NCBI GenBank assembly: GCA_950022295.1 | Contig: OX465599.1 | Location: 277,719,501-277,783,500, forward strand | DNA length: 64,000 bases | Origin: Bromus sterilis | Lineage: Eukaryota > Streptophyta > Magnoliopsida > Poales > Poaceae | Reading direction: 5' to 3' | Shown here: piece after piece, positions 43,593-54,711 of the stretch | Numbering within the stretch: position 1 is the stretch's first letter | How the letters are laid out: each line of letters opens with the position of its first letter | The notes under the pieces: generated by a model | The model's database searches: none | What the model saw: only the letters and a program-made list of their open reading frames with translations | What the model was told of the DNA's origin: nothing | Position numbers and translations under genes: made by a program

Positions 43593-46500
43593 AAGAATCT
43601 CGTCCCGAGATTCAGAAGTCCGCGGGAGGAAGGAGGGGTACTCGGCACAGAGACGGTCTTCTCTTTCCCACGTGGCTTCTCTCTCAGAGTGGTGTGACCA
43701 TTGCACTTTCAGAAACTTAATCTTCTAACGATGAGTGACACGCTCTGCTGAATCAAGAATACGAACGGGGTATTCTCGACAAGAAAGGTCATCTTGGAGA
43801 TCAAGTGTTTCATGGTCGACTTCGCGGATGGGGTCCTTGAAGCAACGCCTGAGTTGTGAAACATGGAATACATCATGTACTCGGGAAAGGTGCGGGGGTA
43901 GTTCAAGTTGTTAGGCAACTTCTCCACGTTTATAAAGAATGCGGAAAGGTCCGATGTAACATGGGGCCAACTTGACTTTGATACCGAATCGTTGGGTTCC
44001 CTTCAGAGGATTAACCCGAAGGTAGGCCTTCTCATCCAGATTGTAGCTTTCTTGCCTATGATGACGATCATAGTATCTTTTCTGACGAGACTGGGCTGCT
44101 TTCAATTGATCACGAACAATGCAAACTTGCTCTTCTGTTTCTGACCAGTTTAGGGGTGTTCGACATCTTCGTCCATAGAGGAGTTCAAAAGGAGCCATGT
44201 TCAGACTAGATTGGAAACTATTGTTATAAGAAAATTCGGCGAATGGAAGAAACTTCTCCCAATTCTTTCCGAATGATATAACACAAGCTCTGAGCATGTC
44301 TTCAAGGATTTGGTTAACCCTTTAGACTTGACCACTAGACTGAGGATGGAAAGCTGTACCAAAGGAGATATGAGTTCCCATAGCATTCTAAAAGCTTCCC
44401 CAAAATCTAGAGGTGAAAAGGCTACCACGATCAGAATTGATTTACAAAGGAACACCATGAAGAGACACAATTCTAGAGACATACAAGTCTGCTAACTGGC
44501 TAGCAGTTATAGACTCGCGAACTGGAAGGAAGTGAGCAACTTTGGAAAGTCTATCCACAACAACGAAGATGGCATCATTTCCTTTCTGTGTTTTTGGAAA
44601 GCCAGTGATGAAATCCATACTGACTTTGTCCCATTTCCACTCTGGAATAGGCAAAGGTTGAAGTGTACCAGCAGGTTTTTGGTGTTCTGCCTTAATGCGA
44701 TGACAAACATCACATTCGGCAACAAATCGAGCAATGTCTCTCTTCATCCTAGTCCACCAAAATCTCTGGCGTAGATCTTGGTACATTTTTGTGCTACCGG
44801 GATGAATCGAGAGGGGTGTGTCATGGGCTTCTTTGAGGATGAGTTGCCTTAGTTCCCTATTCTTAGGTACTACCAAACGATTTCCAAAGAATACCGTTCC
44901 TTTGCTATCTGTGGAGAAACATTTAGCAAATCCGCTAGCAATGTTCTCCTTGATCCGGCGAACACCTTGTGCACGCCTTTGGGCAACTATGATTTGAGCC
45001 TGAAGTGTTGGTTTCGCCACCAAGTTGAAAAGAGATCCACGAGGAACAATCTCAAGATTGAGCTTGCGGAATTTCTCATGAAGAAGTGGTTGATACTGTT
45101 GTAACATGAGGTTGTTACAATACGACTTACGAATTAGTGCATCAGCCATGACATTGGCTTTGCCTGGGGTGTAAAAAATTCCTACGTCGTAATCTTTTAT
45201 CAATTCAATCCAGCGTCTTTTCCTAAGATTAAGATCTGGCTGGGTGAAAATGTATTTAAGCCTTTGGTGGTCGGAATAGATCTCACAACGATTACCAAGG
45301 AGGTAATGTCGCCAAGTTGTCAGGGCATGAACTACGACAGCGAGTTCAAGATCATGGGTAGGATAGTTCTCTTCATGTGGACGCAACTGGCGTGAAGCAT
45401 AAGCTACCACATGTCTATCTTGCATAAGTATGCATCCTAACCCTTGCCGTGAGGCGTCACAAAAGATCTCGAAATCCTTTTTGGTGTCTGGAGGCGCAAG
45501 TACGGGTGCACAAGTCAATCTTCTCTTTAGCTCTTGAAAGCTTTCCTCGCACTTGGGAGTCCATAGGAATTTCTTATCTTTCTTGAGGAGTTCAGTTAGA
45601 GGCTTTGCAACTTTAGAAAAGTTCTCGACGAAGCGGCGACAATAGCTTGCTAAGCCAAGAAAACTCCTAACTTGCTTAACCGATTCAGGTGGAGTCCAGT
45701 CAAGGACGGCCTGAACTCTCTCGGGATTCACAGCTATGCCTTTTGCAGAAATCACGTGGCCTAAGTTGGTCACTTCTGGTAGTCAAAATTCACACTTGGA
45801 AAATTTAGCATATAGGCAATGCTCTCAAAGTTTCCTCAATACCATTATGAGATGTTCGGCATGTTCTTCTTCGTTCTTCGAGTATATGAGAATTTCATCA
45901 AGATAAACTACAACAAATTGATATAGGTACTCCATGAAGATCGAATTCATCATGCGCGAGAAAGTGGCGGGGGCATTGGTTAAACCAAAGGACATGATGG
46001 TGTACTCGTAAAGACCATAACGAGTAGTGAAAGCCGTTTTGGGAATGTCCTCGTTTCGGATTTTGATTTGATGATAACCTAATCTCAAATCCATCTTGGA
46101 GAAGACTGAGGATCCTAGAAGTTGATCATAAAGATCATTGATCCTGGGTAGTGGGTACTTGTTCTTTATCGTCGCTAGATTTAGCGGGCGATAGTCTACG
46201 CACATCCTTTCTGTTCCATCTTTCTTCGTTACGAACAGAACGGGGCAACCCTATGGCGATGAGCTAGGGCGGATGAAGCCTTTTGCCAACAAAGCTTCCA
46301 GTTGGACTTTAAGCTCAGCTAACTCATGTGGGGCCATTTTGTATGGGCGTCTGCAAATTGGTGCGGTTCCTGGCATAAGATCCACTATGAACTCTACACA
46401 TCTGTCGTGTGGCATGCCCAAAAGCTCTTCAGGAAAGACATCCGGGAAGTCACTAACCACCGGAATATCTTCAAGGTCGGGAAGGGGAAGTACATTCAAA

Positions 46501-47993
46501 GAATGCACCTGGGTTCTTGTTCTGGGTCAGGTGTAGTTGAATGTCTTGCCTGAAGGGTGGGTTATTTTCACTGATTTGCCTTTGCAATCAAGATAGGCAT
46601 TCTGCCTTGATAGCCAATCCATGCCAAGGATTACATCAATGTCTGAAGACTTGAGGGCTATGAGTGAAGCAAGGAATACTAAACCCTCAATTGCAATTTG
46701 ATTACCATGGCCTACTCTATTAGTTTTCCATCTTGACCCTGGAGTTTGAATAATCATTGGGGTGGAAAATTCTACAAAGTACAACTCATGACGAAGTGCA
46801 TAACTTTCCGACATGAATGAATGAGATGCTCCAGGGTCGAAAAGAACGGAAGTAGGAACATAATTGACTGGGAGCGTACCAAGAATGACGTCAGAAGTGT
46901 CGTCAGTCTCTTCGGTAGAGATCTGGTTCACCCGTCCACGAGTGGAGGGAGGAGCGGGTTTGGTGGTGAAGACCTTCGGGGGTGGCTTGCCACGACCATT
47001 GTTGTTACCTCCGGCACGGGGTGGAGCATTCTAATTCTGGAGCTGGTTCTGGGTACACTTGCGGGAGTAGTGACCTGCCTGACCACACTTGTAGCAGGCT
47101 CCAAACACCGTGCGGGGAGCTAGGTTGTTCGGTGGAGCGGGGTGGAACGAAGCTGGTGGACGAGGCGCCACATAGGATGGCATCGATGGGTTGTTCTGGC
47201 GAAACATGCTGTTGGGGATCTAGATCTTGCGCTTCTGAGAGCCTAAACTGGATGAACCATCGTCTCTAGGGTGCTTGCGGAAATCATTGGGGGTGTTCAT
47301 GTCCTCCGCCTTGATGGCCTTGTTGACAAGGACCTGGAAGGTGGCGAAGTCATGAAGATTGAGCTCACGACGGAGTCCAGAATTGAGTCCACGACGGAAC
47401 CTCTCTTGCTTCTTGGCGTCGGTGGATACCTCTTCAGTAGCATAACGAGCCAGTCGGTTGAAATCACAACTAAACTCGTCAACAGTCCTCCTGCCTTGGG
47501 TGAGGTTGCAGAACTCCTCACGCTTGCGGTCCACAAGACCCTTTGGAATGTGGTGCTCACGGAACGAAGTGCAGAACTCATCCCAAGTTGTGGCCGGTCC
47601 AGCGGGACGCATGTTCAGGAAATTCTCCCACCAAGAGCTAGCTGCACCCTCGGGGTGGTAAGTGGCATAGCTGACCCTGTCACCATCTGCAACATGGCCT
47701 GCCTGGAGCTTCCTCTCGATGCTGCGAAGCCAGTCATCGGCGTCAAGGGGCTCGGTGGAGTAGCTGAAAACCGGGGGATGAAGCCGGATGAAGTCATTCA
47801 AGGACACCAACTCGTTGCGCTGCTGAGTGGTGTTGCGGGCAATGACCTCCAGCAACTGGTGAGAGTCTCGGCGGTTCCTCTCAACCTCCATCAGAACCTG
47901 AGCCATCGTGGGTGGCGGTGGAAGATTTCCTTCCTCCGGATCATTCCCACGACCATGGGCACGACTAAGCTGGACACGGGTTCCTTGTGACAT
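43593..47993 (-). pseudogene. gag-pol of A, one frame with about eleven stops
   Basis: The ATG at 47993 (MSQGTRVQLSRAHGRG) opens a single frame that stays in phase to the PPT. Gag core: EPLDADDWLRSIERKL, AASSWWENFLNMRP. Then the knuckle CYKCGQAGHYSRKC, protease LFDPGASHSFMS, RT (MCVDYRPLNLATIKNKYPLP; YLDE where YLDD is expected), RNase H (FCDASRQGLGCILMQ), integrase (CDVCHRIK, MDFITGFP) and a chromodomain-like end (KFLKVQWSHHSEREATWE). Stops are at 47220, about 47031, 46527, 46251, 45825, about 45788, 44442, about 44391, about 44322, 43911 and about 43725. Compared with B, most replace Trp, Gln, Arg or Glu codons. A 42-bp in-frame deletion near 44125 removes residues present in B. The RT Asp-to-Glu change and the stops make it inactive. 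Confidence 0.88.
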
Positions 47994-48055
47994 CCTGAAG
48001 GTGAAAACCAAAGTCAAACAGAGTTGATTGGAAGAGTCTAAACAAGGTATTGAAG

Positions 48056-48060
48056 GTACT
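48056..48060. repeat. Target site duplication of B, left copy
   Basis: GTACT directly before the LTR start TGTCAGAACC. Confidence 0.85.
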
Positions 48061-51000
48061 TGTCAGAACCCTCTGTTAGGTAATGTGCTAGGATCAAAGT
48101 CACCTTGCATCATGTTAAAAATTTCAAAAGAAATCAATTGAAATCAAATTCAAATGCAAATGGGAGAAGGAACCCCCCAGATGAATTAATTCAAAAGGCC
48201 AGAAATAAATCTTCTCCAAAAATTCATGTTTGATTTTTGAAAAGTCTTATAAATGAGTGTGATCACATATCAAGTGATGTGGTACCCACCCCATGCTTAT
48301 GGATTTTAAAATATTCAAACAGGACCTTGGAATTAATCAAAAATCCCTATTTGATTTAAAGTTCAAATAATTTGAATTTTAAAAATGTTCAAACTTTACA
48401 AGTGGCTAGCTTATTATATTGTGAAGCCACATAAAAAGTTTCAGCATTTAATAAAATTCCTAGCTATTTATTTAGCACAGCAAAACAAAAAGGCAGAAAA
48501 GAAAAACAAAAAGAAAAAGGAAAAGGGCTTACCTAGGATTCGGCCCAACTCATCCCCCCAGCCAGCCTAGCCCACCCCCCAGCCTTGTCGTCTACCTCAA
48601 GCAGGGGCACACACTGCTGCGTGCCGGCCGTGCCAAGCGCGCCGACGTGCCCCTGGCTACGCAGCTACCTCCCAGCCTCCTTACTTGCGCCACGGAGACA
48701 AGAACGACGCCGTGGATCGATTCCCTCCTCCCCCGCTCACTTTCCCCCACTGCACCGCTCGATTTCACCGCCGCCCGAGAAGAATGCCGGAGCACGGTCG
48801 TGCGCAAACGCGACCATCGAGCCCCTCGAGCCTTTCAACCTTGTCCAGGACCTTTGCCGTCATCGTCTTCGTCACCATGCCAAAGGAATCGGGCCCGGAT
48901 CCCACGTAGACGCCGGAATTGTCATCGCGACCTCGCCGGACCCGCAAGCTCGCCACCGTCGATTCGTCGTCGTCGAGCCCTCCCCGCCTCCATCGACTGC
49001 ACCGCTGCACACCCCGCATCTCGGTGAGCCTTCCCCCTCACCCATCTAGCCCCCTCTCGCCCTCTGTGCTGCGCCACCATGGGAGCCGAGCTCCTCGCCG
49101 CCATGGCCTCCGGTGAGGTCGCTCCCGTGCCCCTTTACCCTCGTGGTGGTGTCCATTGAGTTCCCGGAGCCACCAGGAGCGCAATGCACTACTTCGTGCC
49201 CCCTCCTTTGCACCGTAGCACCACCCGCGTCGCCGCCGCGCTTCGGTTTCCGCCGGTGAGGTCCCCGCCTTCGCCTCCGTCACCCCCTGGCCGCACCGTG
49301 GCTTCCACGCGACGCGCGAGTGCACGGGCTGCACTCCAGTGCCTCTGGCGCTGCGAATCATTCCCCGCACCGCCGTCCCGAGGAGCTACGCCGTGCTGGG
49401 TGGTCGCCGGCGTTGAGCCGCCGGCGAGGCCGACGTGGCCGGATTACATTAACGCTAATCCAACCCCCTGGGCCACTGACCAATGGGCCCAGGTAACTAA
49501 CTAATCCCTGGTTAGTTTAAACTAACCGGGTTAGTTAACTAACCCACTGACAGTGAGGCCCCACATGTCAACACCCCCCACGTCACTCTGACGTCATGCC
49601 TACGCAGTAAACCCTTTTTCCAATTTAAAGAAATTCAAAAAATTCTAGAAAAAGGCTTAAACTTTGGAAATTCATAGAAAATTCATATTAACTCAAAATT
49701 TAGCATATAATATATGAAAAATGATCAGGAGAAAATAATCTATCCAAATATACAACTTCCAACTATGTTTGAGTTGAATTTAAAATGGGACAAGTAGCAT
49801 TTTCTATTTGGTTTAATTGGAATTAATTCAAATTAAATTCAAATGCTTTTGCAATTTGAACCTTAGCAACATGCCAAAATTCACTTGAACATCAGAGGCA
49901 TATCATACACCTATCAAGATGAGTTACATTGATCAAACAATAGCATTTGCAACTTGGCTAAATTGAATTCAAATTGGAGTTTGAATTTGCAATTCATTTA
50001 CAATATGCTCCATTTAAATGGAATTGCCTCACACATCAGAAGCATGCAAACCAAGTTTCAACCTTCAACCATGTGCTTGTGCATTGTATTTACTTTTCTA
50101 CCTTGTTTGTTGTTTGTCGAGTAGAAGTTGAACCGGAACAGGAGGCTTCCCCCTTCGTTGAAGATCCCGAGACTGAACCTCGTCAGCAAGGCAAGCAAAC
50201 CCCCATTGATCATGTCGATAAAATCCCACTTCCCTCTCATGTCTCGCTTATGCATTGTATAGAATGATTACCATGCTACGTTTCTACCGCCTAGATGAAC
50301 CCATTCCTTTGCATGACCTATCATTTGTCACAGTAGTAAGCAAACCACAATCCTAGCAAAAGTAGGAGTTGGTTGATATCATGTGGCCCTTGAAATTGTC
50401 ACAGTAGTAAGCTCACTGACCCCTCTCAACCTATTAACTCATCCCTTTCGATGTCCAGATGTCGCAGTAGTTTGGAGTTCTTGTAGGTTTGTGTCCTGGA
50501 TGCTAAGTGAGAGAACGGCTCAACCGAGACCGGCTTATGCACCACACACACATCATCTGGGTCCACTTCGGTAAACCGGTCGGGTTCACGATAGTGGTAG
50601 ACAACCCAGGCAGGTGGCTTTCTTGGACTAGATCGGCTATGAGGTAACAGTTGTGGTGAGCATCCTCGCCGACACTTCTTGAATGGTGTCGAGTACAAAG
50701 GCGGTAACTGATGATCATGTGTATGTAGCGGTACACCCCTGCAGGGTTAACAAAACTATTCGAATAGCCGCGTCGGCGGTTAAGGACTGCTTGGAAAGCT
50801 TAGCTTGATTATTAGACAACTTGAACTGGATACTTATAAGACTTACCAAGATAAGCGTGAGTGCTATGGTGTGCTTTCTCATGGGGAAGTCGAGGAAGGC
50901 ACCATAGTGGTGTAATTGATTGGAGATGTGGTGGACTCGTGTACGCTTCTTACCTCAAGTCTGGTACTCGTAGTTCAGGACTAGCCAAGTCAAAGCTGGC

Positions 51001-51225
51001 ACTTTTGCAATTGAACCCCACCTCCTTTTACCTTGATACATGTGCATGAGTAGTATAGCTCCTATGTAAGTCTTGCTGAGTACGACTTTGTAGTCACGTT
51101 TGCTTATTCTATGTTTTAGATGAACCCACTGACCACGAAAGTGGATTCTTCCTCGAGCTCGATGACTGAAGACCAAGCTAGTGTAGTCCCAGTCAGCAGA
51201 CTGGTTCCCTCGTGGAGGGCTTTGT

Positions 51226-51237
51226 GCTTAAATAAGG
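51226..51237 (+). promoter_or_regulatory. TATA-like box in the B 5' LTR
   Basis: CTTAAATAAGGC lies about 120 bp before the poly(A) signal and is conserved in the other LTRs of the family (for example TTTAAATAAGGC in the 3' LTR near 60945). Low certainty. Confidence 0.35.
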
Positions 51238-51351
51238 CTTCTTAAGCCATTTGTTAACTTGTCTGCACCGAGACATAATTTGCTTCCGCATGCTTGATGT
51301 AATGTTGGATCACGGTCTCGTGATCTCTGTGTGCACTCTATGAGAGTTATC

Positions 51352-51357
51352 AATAAA
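51352..51357 (+). terminator. Poly(A) signal in the B 5' LTR
   Basis: AATAAA in GTTATCAATAAAATG, conserved in all LTR copies of this family here. A short palindrome GATCACGGTCTCGTGATC (51308-51325) lies just before it. Confidence 0.5.
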
Positions 51358-51901
51358 ATGTATACTTTGTAGATAATTGCAATGATACCTAATGTTCATA
51401 CAAGACATGTGTGCTGTGTGCATGTTTATAACATGCATGTCTATGTATGGGTTTTCGAGACCTTAGTTGTGATCTGGCTGGCGTCTTTTATACACCAAGT
51501 GGCCCTTAGATGTGCGCAGCTTGGGGCATCGCGATGCGATTGCTCGAGACTCTGTCTCGTGCACACTTTGTGGTATGATCGAGCCCGCCCTAGACCTCGA
51601 CTAAGTGATCGGGCTGGAGTAAGTCTATGTAAGAGTTATGAGATAGTTGATAGTATGGTTGAGGCGACTTGTCTGTGAATATGGGACTTCATCACCCATA
51701 TCATTAGACTTGTGTGTGGACGATGAGGACCCATCTCAGTTGATCATTCGGCCTGGATGGGATGCCCCTCACGTACGATGCTTTCCGAGAACGTTATGTG
51801 CTTGGCCTTGTCTGCTTAGACAAGTGGGTACGGTTCTCGGCTCTCCATATGACTATGTCGTAGCGGGACTTGCATACGCTAACCCCGGGTCCCGACAGAC
51901 T

Positions 51902-51916
51902 TGGTATGAGAGCAGG
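51902..51916 (+). other. Primer binding site of B
   Basis: TGGTATGAGAGCAGG has one mismatch to the initiator-Met form TGGTATCAGAGC, which A retains. Confidence 0.8.
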
Positions 51917-52315
51917 ACTGTCTGTAGGATTATCAGCCTTGGCCGAAGTCGAGTCTAGCTTGCTATATTTATGTAGTTACTCTGGGTATATAAGGGAACA
52001 ACGTAAGGATTTTTTTCTCCTTACCTTCATAATTCTGAGTTCTGTGTCACCCTCATCTTGTTCTACGGGAAGATAGGACTAGGCTCATCTATGTCTTACT
52101 AGAACATCTCGTTGTTTTATTCCTTGTAGCCGTAGGAAAGTTGTGTTCGGTTTACTAGCGATGTTGTGCTTCTTGATTTCTTACATCGTATGTAACTGTT
52201 GTTTTCATGTTGTAAGAAATTGTCTTTTCTTGCAATTACAACCGTTATGCTGCCCGAGTCATTCCAAGTTTCTTCATAATCTGATGCATTTGCAAACTCA
52301 TTCTTTCTGTTTCAG
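51917..52315 (+). other. Leader of B with possible intron
   Basis: A donor-like ACGTAAGG (GT at 52003) and an acceptor-like TTTCTGTTTCAG ending at 52315, one base before the ATG of the extra ORF, are both present in A (ATGTAAGG, and a CTGTTTCAG before its ATG). A spliced leader of about 313 bp is possible. Confidence 0.35.
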
Positions 52316-53095
52316 ATGGCAGATCTTCTCCCTCGGCAGATTGTTCGTCTGACCAGGTGCCTCGATGTGCGTGGGCATCCAGCCATGCTCACCGAGATGA
52401 TGTCCTTCATCGGCTATCGATGGTATCCTGAGTACACCATTGAGGAGCATTTCCTTGACTTCAACAAGACTCAGTTCCACTGCACTGTTAGGATTTACCC
52501 GCACCACATTGGAGTCTCTCAGCCTGTCCTTTTTGGACATGGCATTGGTGTCACCGAGAACATGGTTGTGCAGGATGTTGCATACTCATGTATTACCCTG
52601 CTGAGAGAGGAGCATGCACAGCTTGCAGGATCACCTTTCCGCTATATCCCTGTTGCACTTCCAGGAGAAGAGGGGTATTACACCGGATTGTACACAGATC
52701 ACTCCCTGGAGGATACTTTGCTTCAGATCACTGCTCGGCACGCTTGTGATAGAGATTGTGATGCACGTGCCCTTCGTTTTGAGCTTCACGCCACCCGTGT
52801 CCGTCTGTATCGAGCACTTACACTCCTGGCTCCTTTTGTGAGTGTTGGATCGGTGGATTATGATGCTATATACCCAACCAGGACACAGATGCCATCTCGA
52901 GTTGCTTGGCCCGAGATTGGAGGCATTTTTCCACCCCGTGGTCCTCTGCTTCCACCCTACGCTGGACCTAGGCCCCATCCTTGCCCAAATGGAAATCAGG
53001 GTCCACAGGCCTCCATGTTTTCCGATGGTCACCTTCTGCTACCGGGTTACGCGGGTAACTTTTACGAGGACTACTATGGAGATGGAGATGAGTGA
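52316..53095 (+). CDS. Extra ORF of B upstream of gag, 259 aa, dsRBD-like pattern
   Basis: Intact ORF from ATG 52316 to TGA 53095. It is not gag, PR, RT, RNase H, integrase or envelope. Residues about 20-100 show, in order, a helix-like HPAMLTEMMSFIGY, then YPEYTIEE, a beta-like FHCTVRIYP, GHGIGVTENM, and an amphipathic helix DVAYSCITLLREEHA. That is the order of a double-stranded-RNA-binding domain (helix, P-Y, F-x-x-x-V, G-x-G, A-rich helix). The usual Lys pair before the last helix is absent. Residues about 150-185 form another helical segment (ARALRFELHATRVRLYRALT). The C-terminus is Pro/Gly-rich and ends acidic (DYYGDGDE). There is no signal peptide or membrane segment. The copy in A is also open and about 90% identical by eye. 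The fold is my inference; function unknown. Confidence 0.75.
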   Translation: MADLLPRQIVRLTRCLDVRGHPAMLTEMMSFIGYRWYPEYTIEEHFLDFNKTQFHCTVRIYPHHIGVSQPVLFGHGIGVTENMVVQDVAYSCITLLREEHAQLAGSPFRYIPVALPGEEGYYTGLYTDHSLEDTLLQITARHACDRDCDARALRFELHATRVRLYRALTLLAPFVSVGSVDYDAIYPTRTQMPSRVAWPEIGGIFPPRGPLLPPYAGPRPHPCPNGNQGPQASMFSDGHLLLPGYAGNFYEDYYGDGDE

Positions 53096-53429
53096 GACCG
53101 CCTGTGGTCTTGCTTTAGTGAGGATGTAGTAGTATCTTAATATATTGTACGCAAGGTGTTCTAAGTTCCAGAGGTTTAGATAAATAATGTATAGGAAGTC
53201 AGAGTGCCTCTGAAGGATGTATCATCTTCATCACGTTTGTATTAGCTTGGAGCTTGTACTAAAATGATGTATGGTTTGTATGACAGCTTGTGAATATATG
53301 GCTTGTATGCTTTTATCACCATGTTGTCAAGATGATTACTTCCTTTGCTCTGTGATTCTTCCAGTACCTTCAATACCTTGTTTAGAATCTTCCAATCAAC
53401 TCTGTTTGACTTTGGTTTTCACCTTCAGG
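53096..53429 (+). other. Spacer between extra ORF and gag of B
   Basis: No coding signal. It ends TTTTCACCTTCAGG directly before the gag ATG, which resembles a splice acceptor and is also present in A. The equivalent of A's insertion point (AGTAC) is at about 53363. Confidence 0.5.
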
Positions 53430-54140
53430 ATGTCTCAAGGAACCCGTGGCCAGCTTGGTCGTGCCCAGGGTCGTGGGAATGAACCGGAGGAAGGCAACCT
53501 TCCACCCCCACCCACGATGGCTCAGGTTCTGATGGAGGTTGAGAGGAAACGCCGAGACTCTCACCATTTGCTGGAGGTCATTGCCCGCAACACCACTCAG
53601 CAGCGCAACGAGTTGGTGTCTTTGAATGACTTCATCCGGCTTCATCCCCCGGTTTTCAGCTACTCCACCGAGCCCCTTGACGCCGATGACTGGCTTCACA
53701 GCATCGAGAGGAAGCTCCAGGAAGGCCATGTTGCAGATGGTGATAGGGTCAGCTATGCCACCTACCACCTCGAGGGTGCAGCTAGCTCTTGGTGGGAGAA
53801 TTTCCTGAACATGCGTCCCGTTGGACCGCCCACAACTTGGGATGAGTTCTGCACTTCATTCCGTGAGCACCACATTCCAAAGGGTCTTATGGACCGCAAG
53901 CGTGAGGAGTTCTGCAACCTCACCCAAGGCAGAAGGACTGTTGACGAGTTTAGTCGTGAGTTCAACCGACTGGCTCGTTATGCTACTGAAGAGGTCTCCA
54001 CCGACGCTAAGAAGAAAGAGAGGTTCCGTCGTGGACTCAATTCTGGACTCCGTCGTGAGCTCAACCTGCATGACTTTGCCACCTTCCAGGTCCTTGTCAA
54101 CAAGGCCATCAAGGCAGAGGACATGAACACCCCCCAATGA
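53430..54140 (+). pseudogene. gag of B, frameshifted near its end
   Basis: The ATG at 53430 (MSQGTRGQLGRAQGRG) aligns with the gag start in A; upstream in-frame codons are leader. Retrotransposon gag core: RLHPPVFSYSTEPLDADDWL, ASSWWENFLNMRP, TWDEFCTSFREHHIPKGL, RRTVDEFSREFNRLARYA, ELNLHDFATFQVLVNKAIKA. The run of six C at 54130-54135 is one longer than the five C in A. It shifts the frame and ends the reading at a TGA after EDMNTPQ. The protein would be the capsid/nucleocapsid precursor. The CCHC knuckle lies in the next piece. Confidence 0.85.
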
Positions 54141-54711
54141 CTTCCACAAACACCCTAGAGATGATGGTTCATCTAGTTAAGGCTCTCAGAAGCGCAAGAT
54201 CTGGATCCCCAACAGTATGTTTCGCCAGAACAACCCACCGAGGCCATCCTATGTGGCGCCTCGTCCACCAGCTTCGTTCCACCCCGCTCCACCGAACAAC
54301 CCAGCTCCACACACTGTCTTTGGAGCCTGCTACAAGTGTGGTCACGCAGGCCACTACTCCCGTGAGTGTCCCCAGAACCAGCTCCAGAATCAGAATGCTC
54401 CACCCCGTGCCGGAGGGAACAACAATGGTCGTGGCAAGCCACCCCAGAAGGTCTACACGACCAAACCCGCTCCTCCCGCCACTCGTGGACGTGTGAATCA
54501 GATTGCCGCCGAAAAGACTGACGACACCACTGGCGTCATTCTTGGCACGCTCCCAGTCAATTATGTTCCTACTTCCATTCTTTTCGACCCAGGAGCATCT
54601 CATTCATTCATGTCGGAAATTTATGCACTTCGTCATGAGTTATCCTTTGTTGAATTGTCCACCCCCATGATTATTCAACTCCAGGGTCAAGATGGCAAAC
54701 TAATAGAGTAA
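54141..54711 (+). pseudogene. Nucleocapsid knuckle and protease of B
   Basis: The frame after the C6 shift contains the zinc knuckle CYKCGHAGHYSREC (C-x2-C-x4-H-x4-C), then NGRGKPPQKVYTT and the protease start VNYVPTSILFDPGASHSFMS. The active-site triplet reads DPG rather than DSG/DTG, in A as well. At about 54683 one A is missing relative to A, and the frame ends at a TAA after QDGKLIE. The apparent ATG at 54217 is internal. Confidence 0.82.

Larger units (their letters stand above)
48061..51897 (+). repeat. 5' LTR of B
   Basis: 3837 bp, TGTCAGAACCCTC to GGGTCCCGACA. The GC-rich block 48540-49470 contains long open frames on both strands from base composition alone. A deletion near 50391-50412 removes about 235 bp present in the 3' LTR (about 60208-60440). 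A poly(A) signal lies at 51352. Confidence 0.9.

Noticed and set aside
48585..49370. Long overlapping open frames on both strands (also 58285-59331 and 42225-43050)
   Set aside because: They lie in the GC-rich block of LTRs, occur in several phases at once, and show no family pattern or consistent start.
53271..53429. Upstream extension of gag in B
   Set aside because: Leader sequence; the ATG at 53430 is the start shared with A, and the extension is not shared as coding sequence.
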